Of a stretch of 64,000 nucleotides of DNA, positions 8,221 through 15,103 are shown one piece after another. A program made the translations under genes and the position numbers. The DNA is from an uncultured Acidimicrobiales bacterium. Its GTDB lineage: Bacteria; Actinomycetota; Acidimicrobiia; Acidimicrobiales; SHLQ01. The stretch's first letter is position 1. The number at the start of each line of letters is the position of its first letter. The notes beneath the pieces are model-generated. The model searched no databases. It was not told the DNA's origin and saw nothing but the letters and a program-made list of their open reading frames with translations. The stretch is from the NCBI GenBank assembly GCA_938015295.1, contig CALLQB010000023.1:62001-126000 (forward strand), in the 5' to 3' direction.

Positions 8221-8714
8221 AGAAGTTCCTCGTTGATAATGCTGGTCAGCGACTCGGTGGTGAGCACACCAGAAAAGGTCTTCACGACCTCTCCATCGGC
8301 AGAAACAAAGACCGTTGTCGGCATTGCCAAAGCGTTGTAGTCCTGGAACAACTCGCCATCGGGGTCGTTGCCAATCTCATAGGTCACGCCCGTGCGCTCG
8401 ATAAGCGAAAGTGCATCACTGGGCCGATCGCGCTGGGCGATGCCGAGAAAGGTGACGTCTTCGCCGAAGTTTTGGTGGACTTCTTCGAAATCGGGAAGTT
8501 CCGAAACACACGACGGGCACCATGAAGCAAAGAAGTTGATCACCAGCGGTGTCCCTGCACGCTCACTGATGTTGGCCGCGTCGATCACTGGGATTTCGGC
8601 GGCAGCGCCGGAAGCGTCAGCAGCCGAGGTCGCGTTGTCTGATCCGCACGCCGCTGCTAGCAGCGCTGCCGCGAAGACCAGACTCATGATCTTCATGCTC
8701 TTCACGATCTTCAT
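8217..8714 (-). CDS. TlpA/ResA-like thioredoxin-fold lipoprotein
   Basis: A 165-residue protein with a lipoprotein signal (lipobox LAAAC, C23), a short Ala/Ser linker, then a thioredoxin fold. The redox motif is WCPSC (C66 and C69 in FFASWCPSC), and the cis-proline is in AMPTTVFV. It should be anchored outside the membrane and reduced by the overlapping ccdA product. A GAGGTGAG ribosome site lies 8 bases before ATG 8714. The codons encoding MKI occur twice in the first nine residues, so an alternative start a few codons downstream is possible. Substrates are unknown; cytochrome c haem-site thiols or extracellular disulfide proteins are the usual ones. Confidence 0.93.
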   Translation of the reverse strand: MKIVKSMKIMSLVFAAALLAAACGSDNATSAADASGAAAEIPVIDAANISERAGTPLVINFFASWCPSCVSELPDFEEVHQNFGEDVTFLGIAQRDRPSDALSLIERTGVTYEIGNDPDGELFQDYNALAMPTTVFVSADGEVVKTFSGVLTTESLTSIINEELL

Positions 8715-8860
8715 GCTCGGCTCACCTCGGGTCTTTCTTGATAGTCGATTCGAGATATGAACCCACCAACCTCGCCGGGGATTCCACCAGTAAACGGAAT
8801 CTTCAGCTGAAAGGTTCCCCGTGGCCTAAGGCTAGGTGCCACAACGTAACGAAAACCTCA

Positions 8861-8904
8861 AGGGGCCCGACCTTCGCTCACTGCTGAGCGACGGTCGGGC
8901 CCCT
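8861..8904 (-). terminator. Intrinsic terminator downstream of whiB7
   Basis: A 12-base perfect outer stem (8861-8872 with 8893-8904) encloses a second inner stem (TCGCTCA with TGAGCGA) and a CTGC loop. Read on the minus strand it follows the whiB7 stop by 60 bases, and a TTTT run appears a few bases after the stem. Confidence 0.75.
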
Positions 8905-8963
8905 GGTTCTCGCGGGTTCTCTACAGCCTGACAAGCAGACGGTACGAACCCTGGTGGGTCGGT

Positions 8964-9374
8964 CTACGCGGTGGACGCAAGCTCTCGAAGGTGCAACGGG
9001 ATCGGCACCTCGGGCAGTTCGTCCTCGGGACGAGCGACCTTTGGCGGGCGACCACGACGACGCTTTTGTGCGACCATCCGACCGTTGAGAAAGAGCTGTC
9101 CGCCCCACACACCCCACGGCTCCCGACGCTCGAGCGCACCTTCGAGGCACTGAGCCAGGACGGGGCAATCGGCGCAGATCCGCTTGGCCGTCGCAATGTC
9201 GCCTAGGTCCTCGGAGAAGAAGATCTCCGCCGCGACGCTGACCCCGCGGCATGCCGACTGATCTTCCCAAGTCGACGTCTCGCCAAACGCAAGAGTGTCG
9301 ATCTCTGAGGTGGGGTCGGCGGCCGAAGCTACCGACGGGTCCAAACTAGTGATGATTTCCAGAGGGGCTCGCAT
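8964..9374 (-). CDS. whiB7: WhiB7-type iron-sulfur transcription factor
   Basis: A 136-residue Wbl protein. Four cysteines (C42, C67, C70, C76) in the WhiB spacing bind a [4Fe-4S] cluster, and GVWGG (88-92) is the sigma-factor-contacting turn. After it comes the segment QLFLNGRMVAQK, then KRRRGRPPK, an AT-hook (RGRP at 107-110). The AT-hook after GVWGG is diagnostic of WhiB7/WblC, which activates intrinsic antibiotic-resistance genes and its own promoter by binding AT-rich DNA next to the -35 box. A strong ribosome site (AAGGAGAGAGG) precedes ATG 9374. The upstream leader carries a terminator-like hairpin and a small ORF, as in known whiB7 attenuators. No drug efflux or ribosome-protection genes lie nearby. 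Confidence 0.9.
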   Translation of the reverse strand: MRAPLEIITSLDPSVASAADPTSEIDTLAFGETSTWEDQSACRGVSVAAEIFFSEDLGDIATAKRICADCPVLAQCLEGALERREPWGVWGGQLFLNGRMVAQKRRRGRPPKVARPEDELPEVPIPLHLRELASTA

Positions 9375-9486
9375 GGGTCCCTCTCTCCTTCTCCGTCAAC
9401 GACGGCTTGTGTACTGATTTCGTGTTCGTGGACTTCTTGCTCTTGTCTGTTCGGGGGCTGATTGGGGGAGGCTTGAAAAAGCAGAA

Positions 9487-9510
9487 AGGCCGTCGATTTC
9501 TCGACGGCCT
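9487..9510 (-). terminator. Terminator-like hairpin in the whiB7 leader (candidate attenuator)
   Basis: A perfect 10-base stem (9487-9496 with 9501-9510) has a 4-base loop. Read on the minus strand the loop is GAAA, and the stem is followed within a few bases by TTTCTGCTTTTTC, the form of an intrinsic terminator. It lies 113 bases before the whiB7 start codon and 29 bases after a small ORF. It could end transcripts prematurely unless read-through is allowed, the arrangement known for whiB7/wblC attenuation. It may instead simply terminate the small ORF. Confidence 0.7.
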
Positions 9511-9538
9511 CCGGAGTTTCGATTGTGAGATTTAGGTC

Positions 9539-9703
9539 TCAGTCGAAAGATTCCTTCAGCCGCTGGCGCTTGGTGCCAAACTCAACCACCGGGGTCTTGG
9601 CCGCCCAATGGGCGTCGAAACCGAGGACGGTCGCAATGGCATACACGCGAGACGACACCGGATTTACCGGCGCAATCATCGTGTTGTTCATCGTGCAAGC
9701 CAT
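9539..9703 (-). CDS. Candidate leader ORF upstream of whiB7
   Basis: A minus-strand frame ends with TGA at 9539 and can start at ATG 9703, 9691 or 9679, or further up at 9772, giving about 46-77 residues. The C-terminal part (SSRVYAIATVLGFD...FGTKRQRLKESFD) is basic and has plausible coding character. The RVYAIATVLGF stretch faintly recalls the small IF-2 N-terminal fold (RVYELAKELG), which is only an impression. No ribosome site stands out. Its position, ending 29 bases before a terminator hairpin in the whiB7 leader, makes it a candidate regulatory uORF. It may also be a small independent gene or spurious. Confidence 0.4.
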   Translation of the reverse strand: MACTMNNTMIAPVNPVSSRVYAIATVLGFDAHWAAKTPVVEFGTKRQRLKESFD

Positions 9704-9871
9704 TGGTGAAGGTTTTCTCGAGTGAAAGTCGGCGAACCGGTTGGTAGGCCGTGCGGGGTTTGCCCCGTTCATCTACCCAACCATCGACGCCCAAGGCCGT
9801 CAATTGAATTAACGCGTATTTCGTCCAACATCGGGATGGTTCGCCGAAAAACCCCTAGATTGCAAGGCGCG

Positions 9872-10663
9872 ATGACAGAAATAATCCCCAAAGAATCTCC
9901 AATATTTCTTCCGGTCGACGGACCGGGAAGACGATTTGTGACAAACCGCTTTGTCCGTCTCGGCGATGTTGATCCGAGCGACGAGCTTCGTTTCGACGCA
10001 ATCGGGCGATACGGGCAAGACGTCGCGAACGATGACGCACGAGAGGTCGACCTTCTCGGTGCGCTGCATTTCGTTGTACGCAAGACAGTCGTTGTGGTCC
10101 ACCAACCGGGTGTTTTTCGCGAGCTGGTCACCTCGACCACCTTCTGTAACGGCACCGGCGGCCGCTGGGCGGAACGGCAAACAGCGATTCGGGGCGACGC
10201 TGGTGCCTCAATCGACATCTCGTCAGTGTGGGTGCACATCGACCCCGACAGCGGACGACCTAAAAAGCTCGACGACCGGTTTCACAACCTGTACGACGAA
10301 TCGGCCCGCGGCCGCAAGGCCAACACCAAGCTTCACCATTCGCCCGCTGTCGCCGACAACGCGTCAGCGATGGCCTGGCCGTTCCGGTGGTCGGATCTCG
10401 ATCTCTTGGGACACGTCAACAACGCTGCCTTCTGGACCGCAGTCGAGCAGGTAGTGCACGTCCGTGGCATACGTCGAACGGGCATCACCGCCCAACTCGA
10501 ATTCCGTCAGCCGGTGCCGCCGGATACGACGGCCACCCTGCACTGGTCGGGTGACGTCGCAGCAGCCAACGGCCTGATGATCTGGCTTACCGGCGAGAAC
10601 AGCGAGACCTTCGCCACTGCTCGGCTTTCGTCGGCGATGTCTGCTACGCCGGCGGCTCTTTGA
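9872..10663 (+). CDS. Acyl-ACP thioesterase-like protein (double hotdog)
   Basis: About 263 residues from ATG 9872. The second half contains WRWSDLDLLGHVNNAAFW-type residues (FRWSDLDLLGHVNNAA) and ends with an RRTGITAQLEFRQPV strand pattern, typical of the hotdog fold in acyl-ACP thioesterases. The HxN pair is usually important for thioester hydrolysis. The first half appears to be a degenerate hotdog repeat. The likely role is release of fatty acids from acyl carrier protein or CoA. Open frame extends upstream to 9722, but that part has unlike composition and would run through the whiB7 leader. The 3' end overlaps the convergent orn gene by 20 bases. Confidence 0.75.
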   Translation: MTEIIPKESPIFLPVDGPGRRFVTNRFVRLGDVDPSDELRFDAIGRYGQDVANDDAREVDLLGALHFVVRKTVVVVHQPGVFRELVTSTTFCNGTGGRWAERQTAIRGDAGASIDISSVWVHIDPDSGRPKKLDDRFHNLYDESARGRKANTKLHHSPAVADNASAMAWPFRWSDLDLLGHVNNAAFWTAVEQVVHVRGIRRTGITAQLEFRQPVPPDTTATLHWSGDVAAANGLMIWLTGENSETFATARLSSAMSATPAAL

Positions 10664-11186
10664 AAAGTGCGCTGCGGTAATACCGGAGCTCATCGAGTGA
10701 TTCGCGAATGTCGTCCATGGCCCGGTGGCCACCCGCCTTGCGCGGCGCGTCGCTCAAGCCTTTGGGGTTCCAGCGACGAGCCAGCTCTTTGATGGTGGAC
10801 ACGTCGATCGACCGGTAGTGCAGAAACTCTTCGATTTCCGGGAGATAGACGGCCAAAAAGCGCCGGTCGGTGCCGATCGAGTTGCCGCACAGCGGCACGG
10901 TTCGCTCTTCAGGAATGTGCTCGCGAAGAAACGCCATCGTTTGCTGACCCGCTTCCTCGAGGGTCAACGTCGATGCCTCGATTTGAGGTGTTAGTCCACT
11001 CCGCTCATGCATCTCCCGCACGACGTCATCCATTGTGGCGAGCACTTCTGGTGGTTGAAAGATCACCAGATCAGGTCCCTCGGCGATCAGTTCGAGGTTG
11101 TCGTCGGTAATCAGTGTCGCTATCTCGACAATGACGTTGTTCGCGGGGTCAAGGCCCGTCATCTCGAGATCCATCCAAGCAAGCAT
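10644..11186 (-). CDS. orn: Oligoribonuclease
   Basis: A DEDDh 3'-5' exonuclease of 180 residues, which degrades 2-5 nt RNAs and finishes pGpG breakdown from c-di-GMP. Exo I is WMDLEMTGLD (D6, E8 after start ATG 11186), Exo II is CGNSIGTDRRFL, and Exo III is GGHRAMDDIRES with the catalytic His and Asp. SIDVSTIKELARRW is a further family block. AAGG lies upstream of ATG 11186; open frame upstream is not conserved. Given three c-di-GMP-related genes in the window, Orn is the expected terminal enzyme that removes pGpG made by the EAL domain. It is a housekeeping gene, so its closeness may be coincidental. Confidence 0.95.
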   Translation of the reverse strand: MLAWMDLEMTGLDPANNVIVEIATLITDDNLELIAEGPDLVIFQPPEVLATMDDVVREMHERSGLTPQIEASTLTLEEAGQQTMAFLREHIPEERTVPLCGNSIGTDRRFLAVYLPEIEEFLHYRSIDVSTIKELARRWNPKGLSDAPRKAGGHRAMDDIRESLDELRYYRSALFKEPPA

Positions 11187-11316
11187 GAACCCGACCTTAG
11201 TCACTGGAAGCCGCCCGGTTTGGGCTCCGCCCACTGTTCCCTTTGGGCTCCGCCCGCTGTGCCCGTTGACAAACACGAATCCCGACCCGATCGCTGCGCA
11301 CAACTACGATGACACG

Positions 11317-11757
11317 GTGCAACAAATACCAACGGTCAAAGCCGATGCCGAACTCGCCCTCCCCTCCTATGCGAACGCTGGCGACGCCGGCGCAGATTTG
11401 CGAGCATCAGAAGAGGTGACCATCGCTGCGGGCGGCGGTCGGGCGATGGTGGGTACCGGGATCTCGATTGCGCTCCCCGACGGTTATGCAGGATTTGTCC
11501 AACCGCGAAGCGGGCTGGCTGCAAAACATGGCGTGACCGTGCTCAACACGCCGGGTCTTATCGATTCGGGCTATCGCGGCGAACTCAAGGTCATTCTCAT
11601 CAACCTCGATCCGACGACCCCCTTTACCGTCACCCGCGGCGATCGCATTGCTCAACTCGTGGTGCAAAGGGTCGAATCTGTTGCGTTTCTCGAAGTGCAG
11701 GAGCTCCCAGATTCTGAACGGGGCGTCGGCGGATTCGGCAGTTCCGGCAAGAACTAA
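11317..11757 (+). CDS. dut: Deoxyuridine 5'-triphosphate nucleotidohydrolase (dUTPase)
   Basis: All five trimeric dUTPase motifs are present in a 146-residue protein: AGADLRA (1), PRSGLAAKHG (2), GLIDSGYRGEL (3, with the Tyr that stacks on uracil and the catalytic Asp), RGDRIAQLVVQ (4) and RGVGGFGSSG (5, the P-loop-like tail). It hydrolyses dUTP to dUMP and pyrophosphate, preventing uracil incorporation into DNA. I chose GTG 11317 because family proteins begin a few residues before the KADAELALPSYA segment; longer frames run back over the orn promoter region. It is convergent with the anti-sigma-type gene that follows. Confidence 0.95.
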   Translation: MQQIPTVKADAELALPSYANAGDAGADLRASEEVTIAAGGGRAMVGTGISIALPDGYAGFVQPRSGLAAKHGVTVLNTPGLIDSGYRGELKVILINLDPTTPFTVTRGDRIAQLVVQRVESVAFLEVQELPDSERGVGGFGSSGKN

Positions 11758-11766
11758 CGTCGAGGC

Positions 11767-12186
11767 CTACTCGGTAGCCGCTCGCGAGTTCTTCGTAAGA
11801 ACCAGGATCCCGGTGTCGACATCAAGCGAAAAGCTCGACAACAACGGGCCGGCCAGCGCGGCGAACCGGTCGACCTCATCGGCCGAGAGCGTTGGCGGCC
11901 CATCGGCGAAGTTTGGCTGCATCTCGACGGTCAAGCCATTGGGTTCGAGAGCGAAACGAAGATCGATCGAACCTTCGCGATCGCGGTGATCGAGCAACAA
12001 GATGAGCGCCTCGTCGATCGCCAGACGAAGGTCGTCGACCGCGGCCAAAGATAGACCCCGACGCAAGGCCAGCGCCGCGCCACTCATTCGGGCAAGGCGA
12101 CTGTAGGGACCCGAAGCAGGCACAGACAGCAAGATCGTTTCGACGGGCGGTGTCGACTCGTTCTGGTCAGATGTGCTTGGCGTCAC
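11767..12186 (-). CDS. Anti-sigma-factor-type ATPase-fold protein, degenerate
   Basis: 139 residues from GTG 12186, whose start overlaps the ligase stop by 4 bases (GTGA), so the two are co-translated. The middle part (RLARMSGAALALRRGLS...DDLRLAIDEALILLLDHR) matches the N-terminal helix and N-box of RsbW-type anti-sigma kinases (HATPase_c_2). However, the Asn normally in the N-box (EAxTNA) is replaced by Leu/Ile, and no DxGxG box follows. ATP binding and kinase activity are therefore doubtful, while sigma- or anti-anti-sigma binding is possible. No sigma factor or STAS gene is adjacent. The open frame upstream of the GTG overlaps the ligase and is not protein-like. Confidence 0.7.
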   Translation of the reverse strand: MTPSTSDQNESTPPVETILLSVPASGPYSRLARMSGAALALRRGLSLAAVDDLRLAIDEALILLLDHRDREGSIDLRFALEPNGLTVEMQPNFADGPPTLSADEVDRFAALAGPLLSSFSLDVDTGILVLTKNSRAATE

Positions 12187-13202
12187 GGTGAAAGGGTACT
12201 GCGGTTCTCGGGGAGTTCTCGGACAATCGCTTGAGGGTCGGTGTCGATTCGTTGTCCGAGATAACTTGGATGGCGAAGTCGGCCGTCGGGGCTCCAGTCG
12301 GCAAAAGCGACCTCGATAACAAGCTCGGGACGAACCCAGGTGGCCCCGCGCGCTTCGGGGCCGGTCGGCGTTGGAACGAACGGACACACATCGGTGCGAA
12401 GCGGTTCAAGCTGCGCGAGCAATCGCCTGATCTCGCCATCGTTCAACCCGGATCCGACTCTTCCGGCAAACCGCAGCGGCCGCTGAGCGCTCTTGTCCTG
12501 CTCGGTGGCTCCGTCTTGTTCGTAGTAGCCAACAAAAAGTCCACCGATTCCGCCTGAGCGGCTGCCCTTGCCTGCGCCCCACCCGCCCACGACCAGCTCT
12601 TGGTGGTACCGAACCTTTATTTTTCGCCAGAGCGGCGAACGTTTACCTGCTTGGTAGGGAGAGTCGAGGCGTTTGGCGATGAGTCCTTCCAAACCGTTCT
12701 CGGTGACCACTTCGAGAAGCACTGCTCCGTCGAGGTGCTGGTCGGTGACTCTCCAGTACGGCCCTGCGTCAACCAGTTGCACGAGCAGCGCCCGGCGTTG
12801 TTCATAGGGCACCGACGTTGCGTCTGTGCCATCAAAATGCAGCAGGTCAAAGATGACAAAACTGATCGGGACATCTGCGGCCCGCCGTTCGGCTTCGGCG
12901 CGGCTACTGATGTGCATGCGTGACTGCAGCGCCGAGAAACTGGGTTTTCCGTCCTTGAACGCCACGACCTCGCCATCGAGAATTGCCGGCCGGCCACCAA
13001 CCGCATCGGCAAGACTGGCCAGTTCGGGGAACCGGTCGGTTGCATCTATCCCGTTTGACGACCGCAGGATCACCTGGTCGCCATCGGTGTGGGCGACAAT
13101 CCGCATGCCGTCCCACTTGATTTCGTAGGCCCAGCCGTCGCCTGTTGGCAGCTCTCCTGGAGCCGCCTTCATTGGACTGAGGGGAACAAAAGCCGGATGC
13201 AC
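12183..13202 (-). CDS. ATP-dependent DNA ligase (LigC/LigD-ligase type)
   Basis: A stand-alone ligase of about 340 residues with adenylation and OB-fold domains. The nucleotidyl-lysine motif is YEIKWDGMR (Lys near 29). Other motifs are DGEVVAF (III region), FVIFDLLHFDG (IIIa), EGLIAKRLDS (IV), and WRKIKVRYHQELVVGGW (V). It matches the ligase part of bacterial LigD and LigC, used in end joining or repair. Polymerase and phosphoesterase domains are absent, and no ku gene is in the window. Starts at GTG 13202, GTG 13211 or ATG 13262 are all possible; 13202 gives the usual short lead before the SPMKA segment and avoids overlap with the divergent DUF4031 gene. Confidence 0.88.
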   Translation of the reverse strand: MHPAFVPLSPMKAAPGELPTGDGWAYEIKWDGMRIVAHTDGDQVILRSSNGIDATDRFPELASLADAVGGRPAILDGEVVAFKDGKPSFSALQSRMHISSRAEAERRAADVPISFVIFDLLHFDGTDATSVPYEQRRALLVQLVDAGPYWRVTDQHLDGAVLLEVVTENGLEGLIAKRLDSPYQAGKRSPLWRKIKVRYHQELVVGGWGAGKGSRSGGIGGLFVGYYEQDGATEQDKSAQRPLRFAGRVGSGLNDGEIRRLLAQLEPLRTDVCPFVPTPTGPEARGATWVRPELVIEVAFADWSPDGRLRHPSYLGQRIDTDPQAIVRELPENRSTLSP

Positions 13203-13228
13203 GATCCAAACGGTACCGTCGTATCGCG

Positions 13229-13843
13229 ATGGCGATACTGGTCGATCAACCTCTTTGGACATTTCGCGACGAGAAGTGGTCGCATCTTGTCAGCGATTCG
13301 AACTATGACGAGCTGCACCACTTTGCCAATCGACTCGGTATACGTCGGATCGGGTTCCAAGGCGACCACTACGATCTGCCCGAGCGACTGCTCGCCTCTG
13401 CGATGGCCCAAGGCGCACAGCAGGTCGACAGTCGAGACCTCGTTCGACGGCTCCGCGAGGCAAACCTACGCAAGTCGCCAAAACACCAGGCGTGGACACC
13501 CCTTGCTCGGCTCGGCCAAACAAGTGTCGAACACGCCTCGCAGCAAGTGCTCGATGCGCTTCGCTCAGACAGCTCCGACGGGCGCGATCTTGCGCTCATC
13601 GTCGAGGGAATTTGGGACAAGTTCGCCGGGGCTGCCCGTCGGTTTGAACAGGTGTTTGCGCTCTCGACAACGACACAGATTGCGGTGGCATTCGACACCG
13701 CCACCCACCTGGCCGATCTTGGAGATCTACTACATCTCACAACTCTGACAGGAGCGGCTGACCGTTCGGGCCGCGCTGAAGTCTGGGTTACTCCAACCGA
13801 CCTGCACACAGCAGTCGACGTTTTGCTAACTCGCAGTGCTTAA
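13229..13843 (+). CDS. DUF4031 domain protein
   Basis: A 204-residue cytoplasmic protein. The first 85 residues (AILVDQPLWTFRDEKWSHLVSD...ELHHFANRLGI...FQGDHYDLPE) fit DUF4031, a small actinobacterial and proteobacterial domain of unknown function. The rest resembles an HD-like helical region (about 85-130), then an unassigned C-terminal part ending AVDVLLTRSA. ATG 13229 is the only start that keeps the conserved AILVD beginning. It is divergent from the ligase, and the start regions of the two genes nearly touch. I can offer no biochemical role. Confidence 0.8.
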   Translation: MAILVDQPLWTFRDEKWSHLVSDSNYDELHHFANRLGIRRIGFQGDHYDLPERLLASAMAQGAQQVDSRDLVRRLREANLRKSPKHQAWTPLARLGQTSVEHASQQVLDALRSDSSDGRDLALIVEGIWDKFAGAARRFEQVFALSTTTQIAVAFDTATHLADLGDLLHLTTLTGAADRSGRAEVWVTPTDLHTAVDVLLTRSA

Positions 13844-13844
13844 G

Positions 13845-14258
13845 TCAGCGCTCGGCGAGGGCAGCGTCGATCTCGGCCTGCACAATCTCAGCCGCCGAGA
13901 GGCCGGGACTGCCACCCCTTTTGTTGTGCTCTGCGAGCGCAGCGTCGATTTCATCCTGGATGATCAAGTAGGCCGGGCGTTGCACCGGGGCATCGACCTT
14001 AAAATTATGCACCGCTAGCGCCGCCGCAATCGCGTCTTGCACAATCGCATAACCAGGGCGCTCCTGCGCCGCCTGGGGTGCCGCAGGCTTAACCGGATCG
14101 ACGCCCACAACAGAACTGGTGAGTGCGGCAGCTAACACCAGAGCGGCCGCGGCGCCGCACAGCTTCCACTTGTTGCGGACGCCTCTGTTCGGGTCGGCGG
14201 TTGGGGTCTCGTTGTCGGCAATGGGCTCGAGGTCTATGAAGGTCAGCTGGTTGGTCAT
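13845..14258 (-). CDS. Single-pass membrane protein with three short amphipathic repeats
   Basis: 137 residues from ATG 14258. A charged N-terminus (1-32) is followed by one transmembrane segment (about 33-53), a Pro/Ala linker, and three related units of about 17-19 residues at 68-86, 95-113 and 120-137. Their cores read YAIVQDAIAAALA, YLIIQDEIDAALA and AEIVQAEIDAALA. Each would form an amphipathic helix exposed outside the cell or at the membrane surface. I recognise no family. It is convergent with the DUF4031 gene (stop codons 1 base apart) and on the same strand as the downstream-lying lipoprotein. A role in the envelope is inferred only from topology. Confidence 0.65.
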   Translation of the reverse strand: MTNQLTFIDLEPIADNETPTADPNRGVRNKWKLCGAAAALVLAAALTSSVVGVDPVKPAAPQAAQERPGYAIVQDAIAAALAVHNFKVDAPVQRPAYLIIQDEIDAALAEHNKRGGSPGLSAAEIVQAEIDAALAER

Positions 14259-14367
14259 GACCACAACATCGACCAGCTGACTTACCAACGACTTACTAAC
14301 GACGGTGTGAACAGCTCACCTGCGAGTATTCGTTGTGGACTGGCGAGGTGACGCCACGTTCCTCACA

Positions 14368-15057
14368 TCACGAGTCCAAACACCCGCTGGGGTTCTCGAC
14401 CTGTGGACGCCGCCCGGAACGGAACCTAGTTACAACACCCTCGTTGTTCGTTTCCCACACCACTCTGAACTGCTGATCATCAGTATCGCTGGGGATGAAC
14501 GACAACCATTCGCCGTCGCCAAACGGGCTCGGCTTGGTTTCGATCTTACCTGGGAAGAGATCGAGAATTTGCTGGGCGGTTGATCCAATGCCCGCGCCTG
14601 ACCGTGTGGTGATCGAACCGGAGATGATGTCGACGCGCTCAATTGTTCCTTGGGTGACCATGAACCCAACACCGTCGGGACCACCAACGGGTCGAACGTA
14701 GTGGCATGCCTGTGTCGCCTCGCCCTCGGGAACCAAGCAGGTCTCCGACGCTTCCGCTGCCCGGGCGACGGTCATCCCGAACAGGACCTCATCAAGACCC
14801 ACCGTGCTCACCGATGAGTTCGAGTCGAGCAGCCCGGGTCCGCAATCCGCGGTAGCGGCGGGGGCGGCTTGGGCGAAGAGCTTTTGTCGTTGCAGCACCG
14901 GTTCGGGTTCGACCTCCGCCACGACAACTGTTGCTGGTGCCTGCACCGGTTGGGTTGTTGCGGGCAGCACGAGAACGTCACCGTCGCCTGAGCTCGAACA
15001 TCCGCTGAAAAAAAGGCCCGCCGCCACAATGAATGCAAAGAGCGGTCGTAATGTCAC
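14368..15057 (-). CDS. Lipoprotein, paralogue of the 16.4 kb protein
   Basis: A 229-residue secreted protein with lipobox FFSGC (C20), a Thr/Pro/Val linker, and a C-terminal domain (about 85-225). That domain (LDEVLFGMTVARAAEA...RVDIISG...TRSGAGIGSTAQQILDLFPG) resembles the C-terminal domain of the gene at 16435-17283 (LRGMGPMQIGMTVAEIEET...ARIDMVAG...TRSGIGIGSTVDDVRETYG). Paired cysteines lie at similar places, suggesting a disulfide. I do not recognise the domain by name. The gene is divergent from the GH3 glycosidase, 46 bases apart, so the two could share a control region. Confidence 0.75.
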   Translation of the reverse strand: MTLRPLFAFIVAAGLFFSGCSSSGDGDVLVLPATTQPVQAPATVVVAEVEPEPVLQRQKLFAQAAPAATADCGPGLLDSNSSVSTVGLDEVLFGMTVARAAEASETCLVPEGEATQACHYVRPVGGPDGVGFMVTQGTIERVDIISGSITTRSGAGIGSTAQQILDLFPGKIETKPSPFGDGEWLSFIPSDTDDQQFRVVWETNNEGVVTRFRSGRRPQVENPSGCLDS

Positions 15058-15103
15058 CTCTGAATGCTACGACAATCACGCCAAGAGATACAGAGATAGG
15101 TCG

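Larger units (their letters stand above)
9375..9871 (-). promoter_or_regulatory. Long leader and promoter region of whiB7
   Basis: This 497-base stretch lacks a conventional gene. On the minus strand, towards whiB7, it holds an AT-rich patch with TTGACG (around 9802-9812, a possible -35 next to the A/T-rich sequence expected for WhiB7 autoregulation), a small ORF (9539-9703), a terminator-like hairpin (9487-9510), and about 110 bases to the whiB7 start. I see no convincing -10 at proper spacing from TTGACG. The divergent thioesterase gene starts at 9872, so its promoter must lie here too. Confidence 0.5.
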
